A stretch of 35,481 bases of DNA from Megasphaera sp. NM10 (GCF_000417505.1 NZ_APHY01000055.1:4-35484); one strand, 5' to 3'. Positions 1 through 9,276 are shown, numbered from the stretch's first letter. A program made the numbers and translations. The notes: generated by a model from the sequence alone, not told the origin.

Positions 1-171
1 GGCAATTTCGGGACATACCTTTATTCCTTAAAAAAAGTGAAAAAGAGTGCTTGAATAACCATATACATAGCAAAGGCACACGTTTTTTGCCGACTGGATG
101 GCCGGTCTGTTTCGTGTACCTTTTTTACGTTTAGCTAAAAAAAGAGAATAGAACGATGAAATAGAATAAAA
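1..171. other. Left-edge intergenic stretch, possible gene start on the minus strand
   Basis: No gene is contained here. On the minus strand an ATG at 16-14 is preceded by a purine-rich AAGGAATAAAGGT segment that could be a ribosome binding site, so a leftward gene may begin at the window edge (only about five codons, MSRNC, are visible). The rest is AT-rich and shows no clear ORF or RNA gene. Confidence 0.25.
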
Positions 172-224
172 AAAGAGAGCTGTCGCACAAAGCCGAAATG
201 GCTTAATGCGACAGCCCCTTTTTC
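172..224. terminator. Bidirectional intrinsic terminator after the APC permease
   Basis: A stem GCTGTCGCA / TGCGACAGC (179-187 with 207-215) encloses a second small stem AGCC/GGCT. Runs of T follow on both strands (CCCCTTTTT to the right, CTCTCTTTTTTT on the minus strand). It lies just past the stop of the minus-strand permease. The same TGTCGCAC-type stem recurs at 15981, 16133 and 26969. Confidence 0.8.
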
Positions 225-251
225 TGTATTGGTATTGGGTTGGAAAGCGGA

Positions 252-1730
252 TTAATGGTTAGCCGGATGGCCTTCGTGGACGCCTTGTTCAGCCGGTGCA
301 GCAGTACCCGGAATGGGAGCGGCACCGAGTTGTCCGCGGCGTGCCTGGGAGATGATGCTGTGGTTGTAGCCATAGCCGAAATAGATGGCCAGGCCTAACA
401 GAAGCCATACGACGAAGCGGATCTGCGTAACCAGGGGCAGCATGTAGATGAGGACACCGCAGAAGGCGATAGCCAGGAGCGGAACCAGGGGAACGAGCGG
501 ACATTTGAAGGCGCGTACCTGGTTCGGGTTCTTCTTGCGAAGGACGATGACAGCAGCCGAAACGATGATGAAGGCACAGAGTGTACCGATATTGGTCATT
601 TCAGCGACGATGTTGATTGGCAGGAACCCTGCCGTAATAGCCGTAACCACGCAAACCAGCATGGAGCTGCGGGCCGGAGTCTTATATTTCGGATGGACGT
701 GGCCGAAGAATTTCGGCAGCAGGCCATCGCGGGACATGACGAAGAGTACGCGGCTCTGGCCAAAGCTCATGACCAGGAGGACCGAAGTCAGGCCGCAGAT
801 GGCGCCGACAGAGATAGCCGCAGCACCCCAGTGATAGCCGACGGCCTGGAGGGCAAAGGCAACCGGAGCTGCTGTCGTCTTGAATTCGAGGTACGGAACC
901 ATGCCGGTGAGGACGGCCGATACGGCGATGTACAGGACCGTACAGATGATGAGCGATAAGATAATGCCGCGGGGCAGATCTTTCTGCGGATTTTTGACTT
1001 CTTCAGCTGCTGTGGAAACGGCATCGAAGCCGATATAAGCGAAGAAGATGATGGACGCGCCGGCGAAGACACCCGACCAGCCATAGGGCATGAAGGGAAC
1101 CCAGTTGGCAGCATCGACGTGGCTGAAGCCTAAAGCCAGGAACAAGGCGACGACGGCCAATTTGATGCCGACGATGATGTTGTTGACAGTTGCACTCTGG
1201 CGGACGCCGTGGATGTTGATGAAGGCGATGACGCAGAGGATGAGGACGGCCGGCAGATTGACGATGCCGCCGTTATATGGAGCCAGTGTCAAGGCTTTCG
1301 GCAGGACGAGGCCCAAGTTGGTGAGGATATTATTGAAGTACCCGGACCAGCCAATAGCGACGGCCGATACGGCAAAGGCGTACTCTAGTATCAAGTCCCA
1401 GCCGATGACCCAGGCCCAAAATTCACCGAGGGCGACGTAGCCGTAAGTATAGGCACTGCCGGCAACGGGAACCATGGCGGCAAATTCAGCATAACACAGG
1501 GCGGCACAGCCGCAAGCCAAAGCTGCGATGATGAAAGAAATGATAAGTGCAGGACCGGAATAATTGGCAGCGGCAACGCCGGTCAGAACAAAGATACCTG
1601 TACCGACGATAGCGCCGATACCGAGCATGGTCAGGCCAAAAGTACCGAGGACGCGGTTCATGCCGCCGTCTTGTTTCGTTTCCGAAATAAATTCACTGAT
1701 ACTTTTGGTTCTAAAGATGTGTTTCGTCAT
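252..1730 (-). CDS. APC-family amino-acid permease (YfnA / cationic amino-acid transporter type)
   Basis: An inner-membrane secondary transporter of about 492 residues with roughly twelve hydrophobic segments. The N-terminal part reads MLGIGAIVGTGIFVLTG, the unwound first helix (GxGIF) that binds the substrate amine and carboxylate in the APC superfamily. A following FAAMVPVAGSAYTYGY segment is typical of the YfnA/CAT branch. That family takes up amino acids, often cationic or branched, by proton symport; the substrate cannot be fixed from sequence. The start at 1730 has a GGGGAGAGG ribosome binding site five bases upstream. The gene has its own promoter at 1812-1839 and a terminator at 172-224, so it is probably monocistronic. 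Read-through from the molybdenum operon upstream is possible, because no hairpin is visible after mocA. Confidence 0.85.
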   Translation of the reverse strand: MTKHIFRTKSISEFISETKQDGGMNRVLGTFGLTMLGIGAIVGTGIFVLTGVAAANYSGPALIISFIIAALACGCAALCYAEFAAMVPVAGSAYTYGYVALGEFWAWVIGWDLILEYAFAVSAVAIGWSGYFNNILTNLGLVLPKALTLAPYNGGIVNLPAVLILCVIAFINIHGVRQSATVNNIIVGIKLAVVALFLALGFSHVDAANWVPFMPYGWSGVFAGASIIFFAYIGFDAVSTAAEEVKNPQKDLPRGIILSLIICTVLYIAVSAVLTGMVPYLEFKTTAAPVAFALQAVGYHWGAAAISVGAICGLTSVLLVMSFGQSRVLFVMSRDGLLPKFFGHVHPKYKTPARSSMLVCVVTAITAGFLPINIVAEMTNIGTLCAFIIVSAAVIVLRKKNPNQVRAFKCPLVPLVPLLAIAFCGVLIYMLPLVTQIRFVVWLLLGLAIYFGYGYNHSIISQARRGQLGAAPIPGTAAPAEQGVHEGHPANH

Positions 1731-1776
1731 AGAACCTCTCCCCTTATGATTGTAAAGTATCGTTGACTCCCCTATG

Positions 1777-1796
1777 GATTGACCGGATAGTCAATC
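1777..1796. promoter_or_regulatory. Inverted repeat in the permease leader
   Basis: GATTGAC and GTCAATC form perfect 7-bp arms around a 6-base centre. They are flanked by further TTGAC/GTCAA copies (around 1762 and 1798), giving a larger imperfect dyad. It lies between the promoter and the start codon, so it could be an operator or an RNA hairpin. Confidence 0.35.
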
Positions 1797-1811
1797 GTTC
1801 AACTGCCTTTT

Positions 1812-1839
1812 ATTATACTCGTACATTTTAATTTGTAAA
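1812..1839 (-). promoter_or_regulatory. Sigma-70-type promoter of the APC permease
   Basis: On the minus strand there is TTTACA at 1839-1834, a 16-base spacer, and TATAAT at 1817-1812. The start codon is about 80 bases downstream, leaving a leader that contains the inverted repeat at 1777-1796. Confidence 0.6.
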
Positions 1840-1949
1840 TGTTTTATCCTAAATTAATTATATTTTTATATTTAAAATTAAAAATAGCAAAAATATGTTC
1901 AATCAAAAAGTTGAGGTAAACTATAATATTAATACGCTTAAATCATAAT

Positions 1950-2555
1950 CTATTTATCCAGTGTTTTATTTAAAAAGATTAAATCATCCTGGTAATCTAT
2001 ATCAAATAATTCACCTTTTCTTTTGGGATAATAGACCCAGGTCTGAGGACGCTTCAGAAACTGCCGGCCTCCCGTATCGCCGCGCAGGGTCAGGAGTCCC
2101 GGTCCATAAGGGCGGCGGAAAACGGCAGGGCTGCAGCGCCGCTCGCCGTTATGCATACAGCCTACAGCTGCGCCAGAGGCCAGGAACTGCCGCAGGAAGT
2201 CGGCAATCGTTTCTGCCGTCAGCAAGGGCTGGTCTGCCGGAAAAAAAGCCCAGGCGTCGGCTTCACTATGAGCCTGGACGGCGCAGCGCAAAGACGCAGC
2301 CATACCTTCTCCCGCCTGACCGTTCCATATGACGTCAATGCCCTGAGCCTGGCAGGCTGAGGCAATGGCATCATGAGCCGTCACGACCGTCACCTGACAG
2401 TCGATACCGGAAGATGGCAAAAAAGCCTGTGCCGCCTGGCACAGGCTTTTCATTCCATACGTATATAAAGGGCGTCCATGAACGAGCACTTCCAATTTAT
2501 GGCTGCCAAAACGGCGGCCGAAGCCGGACGCCATCAAGACTAACTGTATTTTCAT
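1950..2555 (-). CDS. mocA: MocA-type molybdenum cofactor cytidylyltransferase (YgfJ-like)
   Basis: A 201-residue nucleotidyltransferase of the MobA/MocA fold. The N-terminal nucleotide-binding loop is LMASGFGRRFGSHK, a variant of the LAAGxSxRMGxxK motif. It also has GEGMAASL and the metal/nucleotide motif FFPADQPLL near residue 105. MocA transfers CMP from CTP onto Mo-molybdopterin to give the cytosine dinucleotide cofactor used by xanthine-dehydrogenase-type hydroxylases. Its start overlaps the stop of yqeC by an ATGA, and it is the last gene of the molybdenum operon. Being linked to yqeC and xdhC, it most likely serves the selenium-dependent xanthine dehydrogenase at 17896-20589. A MobA role is less likely because a separate mobA exists at 10863. 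Confidence 0.85.
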   Translation of the reverse strand: MKIQLVLMASGFGRRFGSHKLEVLVHGRPLYTYGMKSLCQAAQAFLPSSGIDCQVTVVTAHDAIASACQAQGIDVIWNGQAGEGMAASLRCAVQAHSEADAWAFFPADQPLLTAETIADFLRQFLASGAAVGCMHNGERRCSPAVFRRPYGPGLLTLRGDTGGRQFLKRPQTWVYYPKRKGELFDIDYQDDLIFLNKTLDK

Positions 2556-3211
2556 TTCGCTTCCCTCATTTCCACTGGATACGTCGTCACTATTCCTGGC
2601 CGGGACAGGCCGCTCAAAATCCGTTTCCCCGCCTGCTGCCGCCGTTCATCGTCGGCCTGGTTGAGGACGACGGTCGTCCTGTCTTTCCAGGACCCGATGC
2701 GGGCCAGGCAGCCGGCTTCTACAATATAGGCCAGGAGGCGTTCGGTCACGACGGCTTCCGGATTGAGATGCAATAACTCCCAGCGGAAACAGACGTCCTT
2801 CACGATCCGTCCCACGGCCGACAGGCCGGCCAGGCAGTATACATCACGGCTGTTGGCCGGGATGACCGGTTCATGGGGGCCCATGACCTTCAAGGGCAGG
2901 CGCCGTGAGCCATCGCCTTCGACGAGGACGACGTCGGCAGCCGCACATAAACGCAGGTAAACATCCTCGCCGGGCCAGGTGATTTTCCCGTTCAGCCCTT
3001 CCTGGCCGACGACGATGATGCCGTCGCGCCGCCATTGGCCCTGCCAGCCTGCCGGCAAAGCGGCCGGTACGAACCATCGGCTGGGGTGCTTCATATGGGT
3101 CGTCGTCACGACGGCCACGCGGCGCCCGGCAGCCCGTTCCTGCCGGGCCCGGGCAAAGATACTGGTCGTCTTGCCGCCGGCACCGATATAGGTGTATACC
3201 TCGGCCGTCAT
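2552..3211 (-). CDS. yqeC: YqeC, selenium-dependent hydroxylase accessory protein
   Basis: A 219-residue protein matching the YqeC family, which occurs with yqeB and SelD in genomes with labile-selenium molybdenum hydroxylases. The N terminus has a P-loop-like YIGAGGKTT motif (about residues 8-16), then VVTTTHM. The family signature VLVEGDGSRRLPLK, followed by HEPVIP, lies near residues 95-115. Its biochemical role is unproven; maturation or selenium delivery to the Mo site is inferred from genomic association. It overlaps xdhC upstream and mocA downstream by four bases each (ATGA), so the three are translationally coupled. Confidence 0.87.
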   Translation of the reverse strand: MTAEVYTYIGAGGKTTSIFARARQERAAGRRVAVVTTTHMKHPSRWFVPAALPAGWQGQWRRDGIIVVGQEGLNGKITWPGEDVYLRLCAAADVVLVEGDGSRRLPLKVMGPHEPVIPANSRDVYCLAGLSAVGRIVKDVCFRWELLHLNPEAVVTERLLAYIVEAGCLARIGSWKDRTTVVLNQADDERRQQAGKRILSGLSRPGIVTTYPVEMREAK

Positions 3212-4263
3212 GGTTTACGGTAGCGGCTCTTTTCCCGCCCTTCCCGCTTGGCCCGGACGGCAATGAGTTCGGCAGCGATGCTGATGGCGATTTCTGCCGG
3301 CGTCACGGCCGAAATGGCCAGGCCGATGGGCGCGTGGCAGGCATCGATTTCGGCAGCTGAAAAACCGTCGGCCAGGAGTTTCTCTTTGACAAAGGCCAAT
3401 TTGCGGCGGCTGCCGATGACGCCGAGGTAATACGGCTTGATGGCCAGCATCTGGCGCTGGACATCGTAGTCGCCGACGTGGCCACGGGTCATGATGCAGA
3501 CATAGTCATCCTGCGTTACGCCGAGGTCCGCCGGAAGGGCTTCATAATCAGCTTTATAGACGGCATCTGCCTGGGGGAACAGAGCCGGATCGGCAAATTC
3601 CGCCCGGTCATCGACGACGATGCAGGAAAAGCCGATACTGGCCAGGACCGGGACCAGGGCCTGAGACACGTGGCCGCCGCCAAAGACGAAGACCCGTCCC
3701 GGATAAGTCAGGGGTTCGCTGTACCAGCGCCGCTGGCCATCCGCAGCAAGGCCGGCTACATTCTGACGGCACCAAGCCGCATCGACGGCCTGCAAAGCCG
3801 CCATCTGGCCGCAGCCCTGCACCTGGCCTTCCCGGACCAGGGCCATGCCCCAATGGGCTTCATCGCTGACATCCAGGGCCAGCCACGACGCCGTCTTCTG
3901 GCGCAGGGCCTGGATGATAGCGGCCAGTACATCCAGCAGGCCCGGCAGGGCCGGGTCGAGGTACTGGCAGAAGACGGTCAATTCCCCGCCACAGGCAGCG
4001 TTGATATCTTCTTCGTCATTGGGGTGGAGGATGAGCCGGCGAAAAGCCGACTGGCGGCTCTCCAGGCATTGCCGTCCGGCCTGGATGGCCAGATATTCCT
4101 GATAACCGCCACCGACAGTACCGGCCGTCGTCCCATCGGCAAAGACGGCCTGATGGCTGCCGATGCCGCGGGGCGTCGAGCCCCGGCTGGCGACGACGGT
4201 CAGGAGGACAGCCGGCTGGCCAGACTGCAAAGTTTCATATAATCGGGTATAGAAAGCTTCCAT
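3208..4263 (-). CDS. xdhC: XdhC-family molybdenum hydroxylase maturation factor
   Basis: A 351-residue XdhC/CoxI-type protein. XdhC proteins bind the Mo cofactor, aid its sulfuration and insert it into xanthine-dehydrogenase-type enzymes. The N-terminal domain has SRGSTPRGIGSHQAV and GTVGGGYQEYLA. The C-terminal Rossmann domain begins at RVFVFGGGHVSQALVP and continues with MTRGHVGDYD and GVIGSRRK. I start the gene at the ATG at 4263, not at an upstream in-frame codon at 4413, because AGGTGAT lies six bases before it. The longer form would overlap modC by about 145 bases with a low-complexity, non-homologous N terminus. The Shine-Dalgarno overlaps the modC stop codon. Confidence 0.88.
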   Translation of the reverse strand: MEAFYTRLYETLQSGQPAVLLTVVASRGSTPRGIGSHQAVFADGTTAGTVGGGYQEYLAIQAGRQCLESRQSAFRRLILHPNDEEDINAACGGELTVFCQYLDPALPGLLDVLAAIIQALRQKTASWLALDVSDEAHWGMALVREGQVQGCGQMAALQAVDAAWCRQNVAGLAADGQRRWYSEPLTYPGRVFVFGGGHVSQALVPVLASIGFSCIVVDDRAEFADPALFPQADAVYKADYEALPADLGVTQDDYVCIMTRGHVGDYDVQRQMLAIKPYYLGVIGSRRKLAFVKEKLLADGFSAAEIDACHAPIGLAISAVTPAEIAISIAAELIAVRAKREGREKSRYRKP

Positions 4264-4267
4264 GATA

Positions 4268-5308
4268 TCACCTATATAAGAGTAAAATAGCCTGCCCATC
4301 GACAGTGAGGCAGTCCGGCAGGACAGCCGGCCGGTCGGGCTTGGCGAAACGCCACCAGATATCCGGCGTCCCGCCTTCCTGATGGGCATAGCGGAACTTG
4401 ACGATCCATTCAAAGGGCTGCTCGATTTCCTCGGTCACGACGATGGGCCTGGCATTTTCGCCGTCGCCACCGCAAAAGGCGTGGCCGCGGATGCCGATGG
4501 CACAGAGGTCGTCGCCGACAGGCCGTCCCGTCTGCAGCGTAATCTGCCACGACGGGATGAAGACGGCTGTCGGTCCGGCCTTGCGGGCCGCTACGATATT
4601 CTTGCAGCCCGTCAGGACCGCTGCCACCCGGGACTGGGGATCGGCAAAGAGTTCCTTTGTCGGCGCACAGGCCGACACGCGGCCGTCGTCTAGGACGGCG
4701 ATGGACTGACAGAGTTGATAGGCTTCGTCGCGGCTGTGTGTCACCAAGACGACGTCTTTCGGGAATTGACGCAGCAAGTCCTTGAGTTCTGTCATGACCT
4801 TTTCTTTTAAATAACTGTCCAGAGCGCTGAAGGGTTCGTCCAGGAGCAGGATGTCCGGCTCATTGACCAGGATGCGGGCCAGGGCCACGCGCTGCTGCTG
4901 GCCGCCGGACAATTCGGCCGGTTTCTGTTTCTCCAGGCCTGTCAAATTCAGGCGTTCCATCATGGAACGGACCTGCCGGCGGGCGTCAGCCTTGGACGAA
5001 GCCGAGCGGACGCCGCAGCGGATGTTGTCTTCGACGGTCATGTTGGGGAACAGGGCATAGTGCTGGAACAGATAGCCTACGCGCCGCTGCGGGACGGGGA
5101 CATTGATATGGCGCCCGCTGTCGAACAAGGTCCGCGCCCCGACGACGACTTTGCCTGCATCAGGCTTTTCAATACCGGCAATGCACTGCAGAGTCTTGCT
5201 CTTGCCACAGCCCGAAGCGCCGAGCAGGCCGAGGATGCCGCTCTCATGATGGAGCTTCACATCCAGCGTAAAAGAGCCCCAGTCCTTATGGACATCGATA
5301 TCGATCAT
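4268..5308 (-). CDS. modC: Molybdate ABC transporter ATPase ModC
   Basis: The 346-residue cytoplasmic ATPase of the molybdate importer. Walker A is GASGCGKS (30-37), the ABC signature LSGGQ (133-137), Walker B LLLDEP (154-159), and the switch histidine lies in VTHSRDEAYQ. About 110 C-terminal residues follow the ATPase core and correspond to the usual ModC regulatory (TOBE-like) region, although it is divergent. The start overlaps the modB stop as ATGA, the classic modBC coupling. The length is close to the 350 residues usual for the family. Confidence 0.93.
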   Translation of the reverse strand: MIDIDVHKDWGSFTLDVKLHHESGILGLLGASGCGKSKTLQCIAGIEKPDAGKVVVGARTLFDSGRHINVPVPQRRVGYLFQHYALFPNMTVEDNIRCGVRSASSKADARRQVRSMMERLNLTGLEKQKPAELSGGQQQRVALARILVNEPDILLLDEPFSALDSYLKEKVMTELKDLLRQFPKDVVLVTHSRDEAYQLCQSIAVLDDGRVSACAPTKELFADPQSRVAAVLTGCKNIVAARKAGPTAVFIPSWQITLQTGRPVGDDLCAIGIRGHAFCGGDGENARPIVVTEEIEQPFEWIVKFRYAHQEGGTPDIWWRFAKPDRPAVLPDCLTVDGQAILLLYR

Positions 5309-5976
5309 GCCAGGCGCCTCCTTTCACGGCTGCGCTTTTCAAAGAGATTGACTGTCAGCAGGACGACGGCGCTGATGGCGATGTTGACCAGGACCCAGAT
5401 GAAGGCGCTGTATTCGTCATTGGTCCGCCACAACTGGTAGACCGTCGTCGAAATGGTCGCCGTATTCTTGGGGATATAGCCGATGAGCATACTCGTCGCC
5501 CCGTATTCGCCCAGGGCCCGGGCAAAGGCCAGGACCGTCCCGGCGATGATGCCCTGCTTGCAGTAAGGCATGCGGATATGCCAGAAGATGAACGTATCCG
5601 ACAGGCCCAGGGTCTTGCCACTCCAGGCCAGGGTTTCGTCGAAACTCTCAAAGGCCCCGCGGGCCGTGCGGTACATGAGGGGAAAAGCGACGACAGCCGA
5701 CGCCAGGACGCCGCCATACCAGGTCATGACGAAGCGGATGCCCACGTCATTGAGAAAGATGCCGACAGGGTGCTTCAAGCCGAAGACCAGGAGCAGCAGC
5801 CAGCCGCAGACCGTCGGCGGCAGGACCAGGGGCAGTGTCAGGACGACATCGAGGAGCCCTTTGAGGACCCGCGGCAGGCGGGCGACATAATAAGCCAGGG
5901 CAATGCCGCTAAAGAAGACGAGGACACAGGAAATAGCGGCAATGCGCAGGCTGTTCCAAAGGGGATACCAGTCCAT
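5305..5976 (-). CDS. modB: Molybdate ABC transporter permease ModB
   Basis: A 223-residue inner-membrane permease with five to six hydrophobic helices. The segment RALGEYGATSMLIG is the EAA-type loop that docks to the ModC ATPase. LPLVLPPTVCGWLLL is strongly conserved in molybdate permeases. It starts at an ATG preceded by AAGGATAG, 13 bases after the modA stop, and overlaps modC. Confidence 0.93.
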   Translation of the reverse strand: MDWYPLWNSLRIAAISCVLVFFSGIALAYYVARLPRVLKGLLDVVLTLPLVLPPTVCGWLLLLVFGLKHPVGIFLNDVGIRFVMTWYGGVLASAVVAFPLMYRTARGAFESFDETLAWSGKTLGLSDTFIFWHIRMPYCKQGIIAGTVLAFARALGEYGATSMLIGYIPKNTATISTTVYQLWRTNDEYSAFIWVLVNIAISAVVLLTVNLFEKRSRERRRLA

Positions 5977-5988
5977 AAGCAGCTATCC

Positions 5989-6834
5989 TTAGCCGACAGG
6001 GCTGAAGCCGACGCCCTGGAAAATTTTCATGGCTTCTTGGCCCTTGAGGTAATTGAGGAAATCCTGAGCTTCCTGCGGGTGCTTGCTGTTCTTCATGACA
6101 GCCGCCGGATAAATGACCTGGCCGCACATATCTTTCGTCGCTTCGTCGACAGGTTTCAACTTGGCACTGAAGGCATCGGTCGCATAGATGACGCCGCAGT
6201 CGGCACTGCCCTCGCGGACCTGGGTCGTCACTTCTTTGACGTTCGAGCCATAGGTAATGTGGCCGGCCTGAGCGATGGCCTGTTCATCGAGGTTGTAGAA
6301 TTTCAGGATTTTCTGTGTATACTGGCCGACAGGAACGTCGCTGTTGCCCATGACCAGGCGGATGGAGCCATCCTTCAATTTCGCCGCCATATCATTGAAA
6401 TTCTGGACGCCCTTGGGGTTGCCTTCGGGCGTCACCAGGACAACCTTGTTTTCCAACAGGTCTATGCGGCTGCCGCTCTTGACGAAGTCCAGCTTATCCG
6501 GATTGGCTTTGGCGTCTTTTGAGGCGTCGAGCTGGTTCATCTGCTTCTGGGCTGCCGAAATGAAGAGGTCACAGTCGGCACCGTTCTGGATCTGCGTCTT
6601 CAGCGTGCCCGACGAATCGAAGTTAAAGGAAATTTCCACGTCCGGATGTTCTTTCTGATACTGGGCGGCAATCTGGTTCATCGTTTCCGTCATGCTGGCC
6701 GCAGCAAAGACGGTCAGGTGGACTTTATCGCCGTCCCCGGCGGCTTTGTCCTCTTTCTTGTCCGACCCGCATCCGGCCAGGGCAAAAGCCAGCGTCGCCG
6801 CCAAGACCGATGCGACTACTTTTTTCCACGTCAT
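5989..6834 (-). CDS. modA: Molybdate-binding lipoprotein ModA
   Basis: The substrate-binding subunit of the molybdate importer, 281 residues from the ATG at 6834. The signal peptide ends in a lipobox LAGC with the lipidated cysteine at position 22, followed by a charged linker GSDKKEDK. The mature domain opens with LTVFAAASMTETM, the conserved ModA start carrying the oxyanion-binding serines. The upstream in-frame ATG at 6873 would add 13 residues before the signal peptide and is less likely, because AAGGAGAT sits ten bases before 6834. It lies 39 bases after the MOSC-MogA gene and 13 before modB. Confidence 0.93.
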   Translation of the reverse strand: MTWKKVVASVLAATLAFALAGCGSDKKEDKAAGDGDKVHLTVFAAASMTETMNQIAAQYQKEHPDVEISFNFDSSGTLKTQIQNGADCDLFISAAQKQMNQLDASKDAKANPDKLDFVKSGSRIDLLENKVVLVTPEGNPKGVQNFNDMAAKLKDGSIRLVMGNSDVPVGQYTQKILKFYNLDEQAIAQAGHITYGSNVKEVTTQVREGSADCGVIYATDAFSAKLKPVDEATKDMCGQVIYPAAVMKNSKHPQEAQDFLNYLKGQEAMKIFQGVGFSPVG

Positions 6835-6873
6835 CACCGTACATCTCCTTTTTGTAAATCCATTTATATGCAT

Positions 6874-7809
6874 TTACTTGCGGCCACAATCCCGGACTTC
6901 GCCGCGCAGTAAGTCGAGGCCATGGGGAATCGTATCCAGGAAGACATCCATACATTCCTGACAGGCCTTGGGACTGCCGGGCAGGTTGATGATCAAGGTC
7001 TTCTTGCGGATGACGCTGACCGCCCGGGACAGCATGGCCCGCGGCGTAATCTGCATGGAAGCGGCCCGGATGGCTTCGGCAATGCCCGGCGCCTGACGGT
7101 CGGCAACGGCCAGGGTCGCTTCGGGCGTGACGTCGCGAGGGCCAAACCCGGTACCGCCTGTCGTCAAGATGAGGTCAGCCTGGCGCTGGTCGGCCAGCCG
7201 GCAGAGCTGTTGTTCCAAGGGGCCCTCGCCATCGGGCAGGAGCAGCTGTTCCATGACTTCAAACCCAGCCCGTTCCAGCCGCTGGACAATGACGGGGCCG
7301 CTGGCATCTTCCCGCAGGCCTTTGCTTCCCTTATCCGACAAGGTGATAACCGCCGCCTGATAAGGCCGTTTCCCTTGCCGCGGGACTTCGGTCATGACAT
7401 CGCCCGGGCGGATGACGCCGCCTTCAAGGACGCGGGCAAATACGCCTTCCCTGGGCATGATGCAATCGCCGACGGCTTCATAGACGGCACAATGGTTGTG
7501 ACATTCCTTGCCGATCTGGGTCATTTCCAGCAGGACGTCGCCACAGCGCAGCAGCGTCCCTACAGGCAGGGCCGAGAAATTGAAGCCGTCGACGACGAGA
7601 TTTTCGCCGAAAGCGCCGAATTCCACCTGACCGCCGCGGCGGCGGAAAGCTTCGATGCTTTCCAGGCCCAGCAGGCTGACCTGGCGGTGCCAGTGTTCGG
7701 CATGAGCGTCGCCTTCAATGCCCCAGTTGACTATGAAATTCCCTTCCGGTACGGCCTGTTTAGCCACGCCGCGGATGGTGCTGATGCAAACAGCATGTAC
7801 TTTCCCCAT
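6874..7809 (-). CDS. MOSC domain - MogA/MoaB fusion protein
   Basis: A 311-residue two-domain protein. Residues 1 to about 142 form a MOSC domain, with GIEGDAHAEHWHRQVSLL, GENLVVDG and the conserved-cysteine segment IGKECHNHCAVY. MOSC domains are linked to sulfur transfer or binding in Mo-cofactor metabolism. Residues from about 148 form a MogA/MoaB domain (VITLSDKGSKGLREDASG, then LTTGGTGFGPRDVTPEAT), which adenylylates molybdopterin before Mo insertion. Such fusions are known in anaerobes. The Shine-Dalgarno GGAGG lies inside the last codons of moaA, four bases away. The adenylyl-molybdopterin product is the substrate of MoeA (14770). Confidence 0.9.
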   Translation of the reverse strand: MGKVHAVCISTIRGVAKQAVPEGNFIVNWGIEGDAHAEHWHRQVSLLGLESIEAFRRRGGQVEFGAFGENLVVDGFNFSALPVGTLLRCGDVLLEMTQIGKECHNHCAVYEAVGDCIMPREGVFARVLEGGVIRPGDVMTEVPRQGKRPYQAAVITLSDKGSKGLREDASGPVIVQRLERAGFEVMEQLLLPDGEGPLEQQLCRLADQRQADLILTTGGTGFGPRDVTPEATLAVADRQAPGIAEAIRAASMQITPRAMLSRAVSVIRKKTLIINLPGSPKACQECMDVFLDTIPHGLDLLRGEVRDCGRK

Positions 7810-7812
7810 TTT

Positions 7813-8790
7813 TTATCCTCCGATCTGATTCATCGTCTTATGTTCACTGATATGGTTCTGTTCGGCGAAGCAATGCTTGGCCGGCTTGTCATAAACCGCC
7901 CTGGCCATGGCGCGCTGCAGCTCCTGACAGATAGTTTCCTCCTCTTGGCCGCTGCGGACGATGGCCCGCAAATCGACGCCATCGTCATAGCAGAGACAGG
8001 GCTTCAAAAAGCCCGTACTCGTCAGGCGCAGGCGGTTACAGGACGAGCAGAAGCCATGGGTATTGGCAGCGATGAAGCCAATACGACCTTGCAGCTGGCC
8101 GCTCCGGTAATACGAAGCCGGTCCGTTTCCCCGCCGTTCTTCTGTGGCAGCCAAATCCGGATAGGCCCGGCGCAGGACGGCCAGGGCCGCTTCTTCCGTA
8201 AGGCCTTTCAGCGTCGTCCCGTAGCCGATGGGCATGAGTTCGATGAAGCGCACATCGACGGGAAACCGGCCGGCCAAGCGGGCCAGCGGCAGGATCTGGT
8301 CCTGCGTTTCTTCCAGTAATACGGCGTTTACTTTGACGTTTACCCGAGCAGCCGCGGCCCGTTCCAAGGCTTCCAGGACGACGGACAGCTGGCCGCCTCC
8401 GGTCAGCCCGGCATACTGCCCGGCATCGAGGCTGTCCAGGCTGATGTTGATGCCGTTGATGCCCATACGGACCAAGTCCGGCAGGGCGTCGGACAACAGC
8501 AGGCCGTTCGTCGTCAAGGTCACAGAACGGACGCCTTTCATGGCTTTGAGGGATTCCATGAAGGCCACGGCCCCTTTGCGCACCAGCGGCTCGCCGCCGG
8601 TAATCTTGAAGCGGTCGATGCCCAGGGACAGAGCAGCCCGACAGATGAGCTGCATTTCTTCATAGCGCAGGACAGCTTCGTGGCCGACGCTGGTCAGGGC
8701 TTCAGGCATACAGTAGCGGCAGCGCAGGTTGCAGCGGTCCGTCAGGGACAGGCGCAGGTAGCCGATGGTCCGTCCCCATTTATCCTTCAT
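7813..8790 (-). CDS. moaA: GTP 3',8-cyclase MoaA
   Basis: A radical-SAM enzyme of about 325 residues that converts GTP to 3',8-cyclo-GTP, the first step of molybdopterin synthesis. The SAM cluster motif is C20-x3-C24-x2-C27, preceded by the [14 protein letters not shown] segment. TGGEPL follows, and the C-terminal second cluster has [10 protein letters not shown] and a further cysteine after GFLKP. The protein ends in Gly-Gly, a feature needed for MoaA activity. The ATG at 8790 has GGAGGGG just upstream; a start at 8808 is possible. It overlaps the corrected 3' end of moaC by 11 bases. Confidence 0.93.
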   Translation of the reverse strand: MKDKWGRTIGYLRLSLTDRCNLRCRYCMPEALTSVGHEAVLRYEEMQLICRAALSLGIDRFKITGGEPLVRKGAVAFMESLKAMKGVRSVTLTTNGLLLSDALPDLVRMGINGINISLDSLDAGQYAGLTGGGQLSVVLEALERAAAARVNVKVNAVLLEETQDQILPLARLAGRFPVDVRFIELMPIGYGTTLKGLTEEAALAVLRRAYPDLAATEERRGNGPASYYRSGQLQGRIGFIAANTHGFCSSCNRLRLTSTGFLKPCLCYDDGVDLRAIVRSGQEEETICQELQRAMARAVYDKPAKHCFAEQNHISEHKTMNQIGG

Positions 8791-9276
8791 GGTGCTCCCC
8801 TCCGTCATATTGGAAATGGCCGCTCTTGCCGCCGATTTTTTCGACGAGGTGGATATCCTTGAGACACATGCGCTTATCGACGGCCTTGCACATATCGTAG
8901 ACCGTCAGCAAAGCCACGGATACGCCCGTCAGGCTTCCATTTCGACGCCGGTCTTGCCGTTGCACTTGACAGTACAGCGGCCTTCGAGTTCACAAGTATC
9001 GTCGTGGAAGATGAATTCGACGCCGCATTTGGTCAAATTGAGGATATGGCAGAGCGGGATGAGGTCGCTCGTCCGCTTGGCTCCCATGATGCCGGCAATG
9101 CGGGCCACGCCGAGGACATCGCCTTTTTTCACGGCACCGGCCCTGACGGCTTCATAGCACTCGCGGCTCATGGAAATACGGCCGCAGGCCACAGCCGTCC
9201 GGGCCGTCACGGCTTTACCGCTGACGTCGACCATGACGGCGTCACCGTTGTTGTCAATGTGTGTAAACGGGTTCAC
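8780..9276 (-). pseudogene. moaC: moaC, cyclic pyranopterin monophosphate synthase, frameshifted
   Basis: MoaC converts MoaA's product to cyclic pyranopterin monophosphate. The first part ([41 protein letters not shown]) is intact but meets a TGA at 8931-8929. The conserved continuation ([19 protein letters not shown], then GGKSGHF) is present in the next frame and ends at 8780. Restoring one base in the GG run at 8932-8933 (plus strand) gives the expected EALTG junction and a roughly 165-residue protein. The gene is essential to the pathway and sits mid-operon, so a sequencing indel is more likely than a real null allele. I prefer the GTG start at 9276, with AGGTGA five bases upstream, over the GTG at 9285. 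Confidence 0.85.

Noticed and set aside
3478-4242. 254-residue plus-strand open frame opposite xdhC
   Set aside because: The minus strand encodes XdhC with both domains. This frame has no start signal or homology features.
6922-8319. 465-residue open frame on the plus strand
   Set aside because: It is antisense to the MOSC-MogA and moaA genes, which carry clear catalytic motifs.
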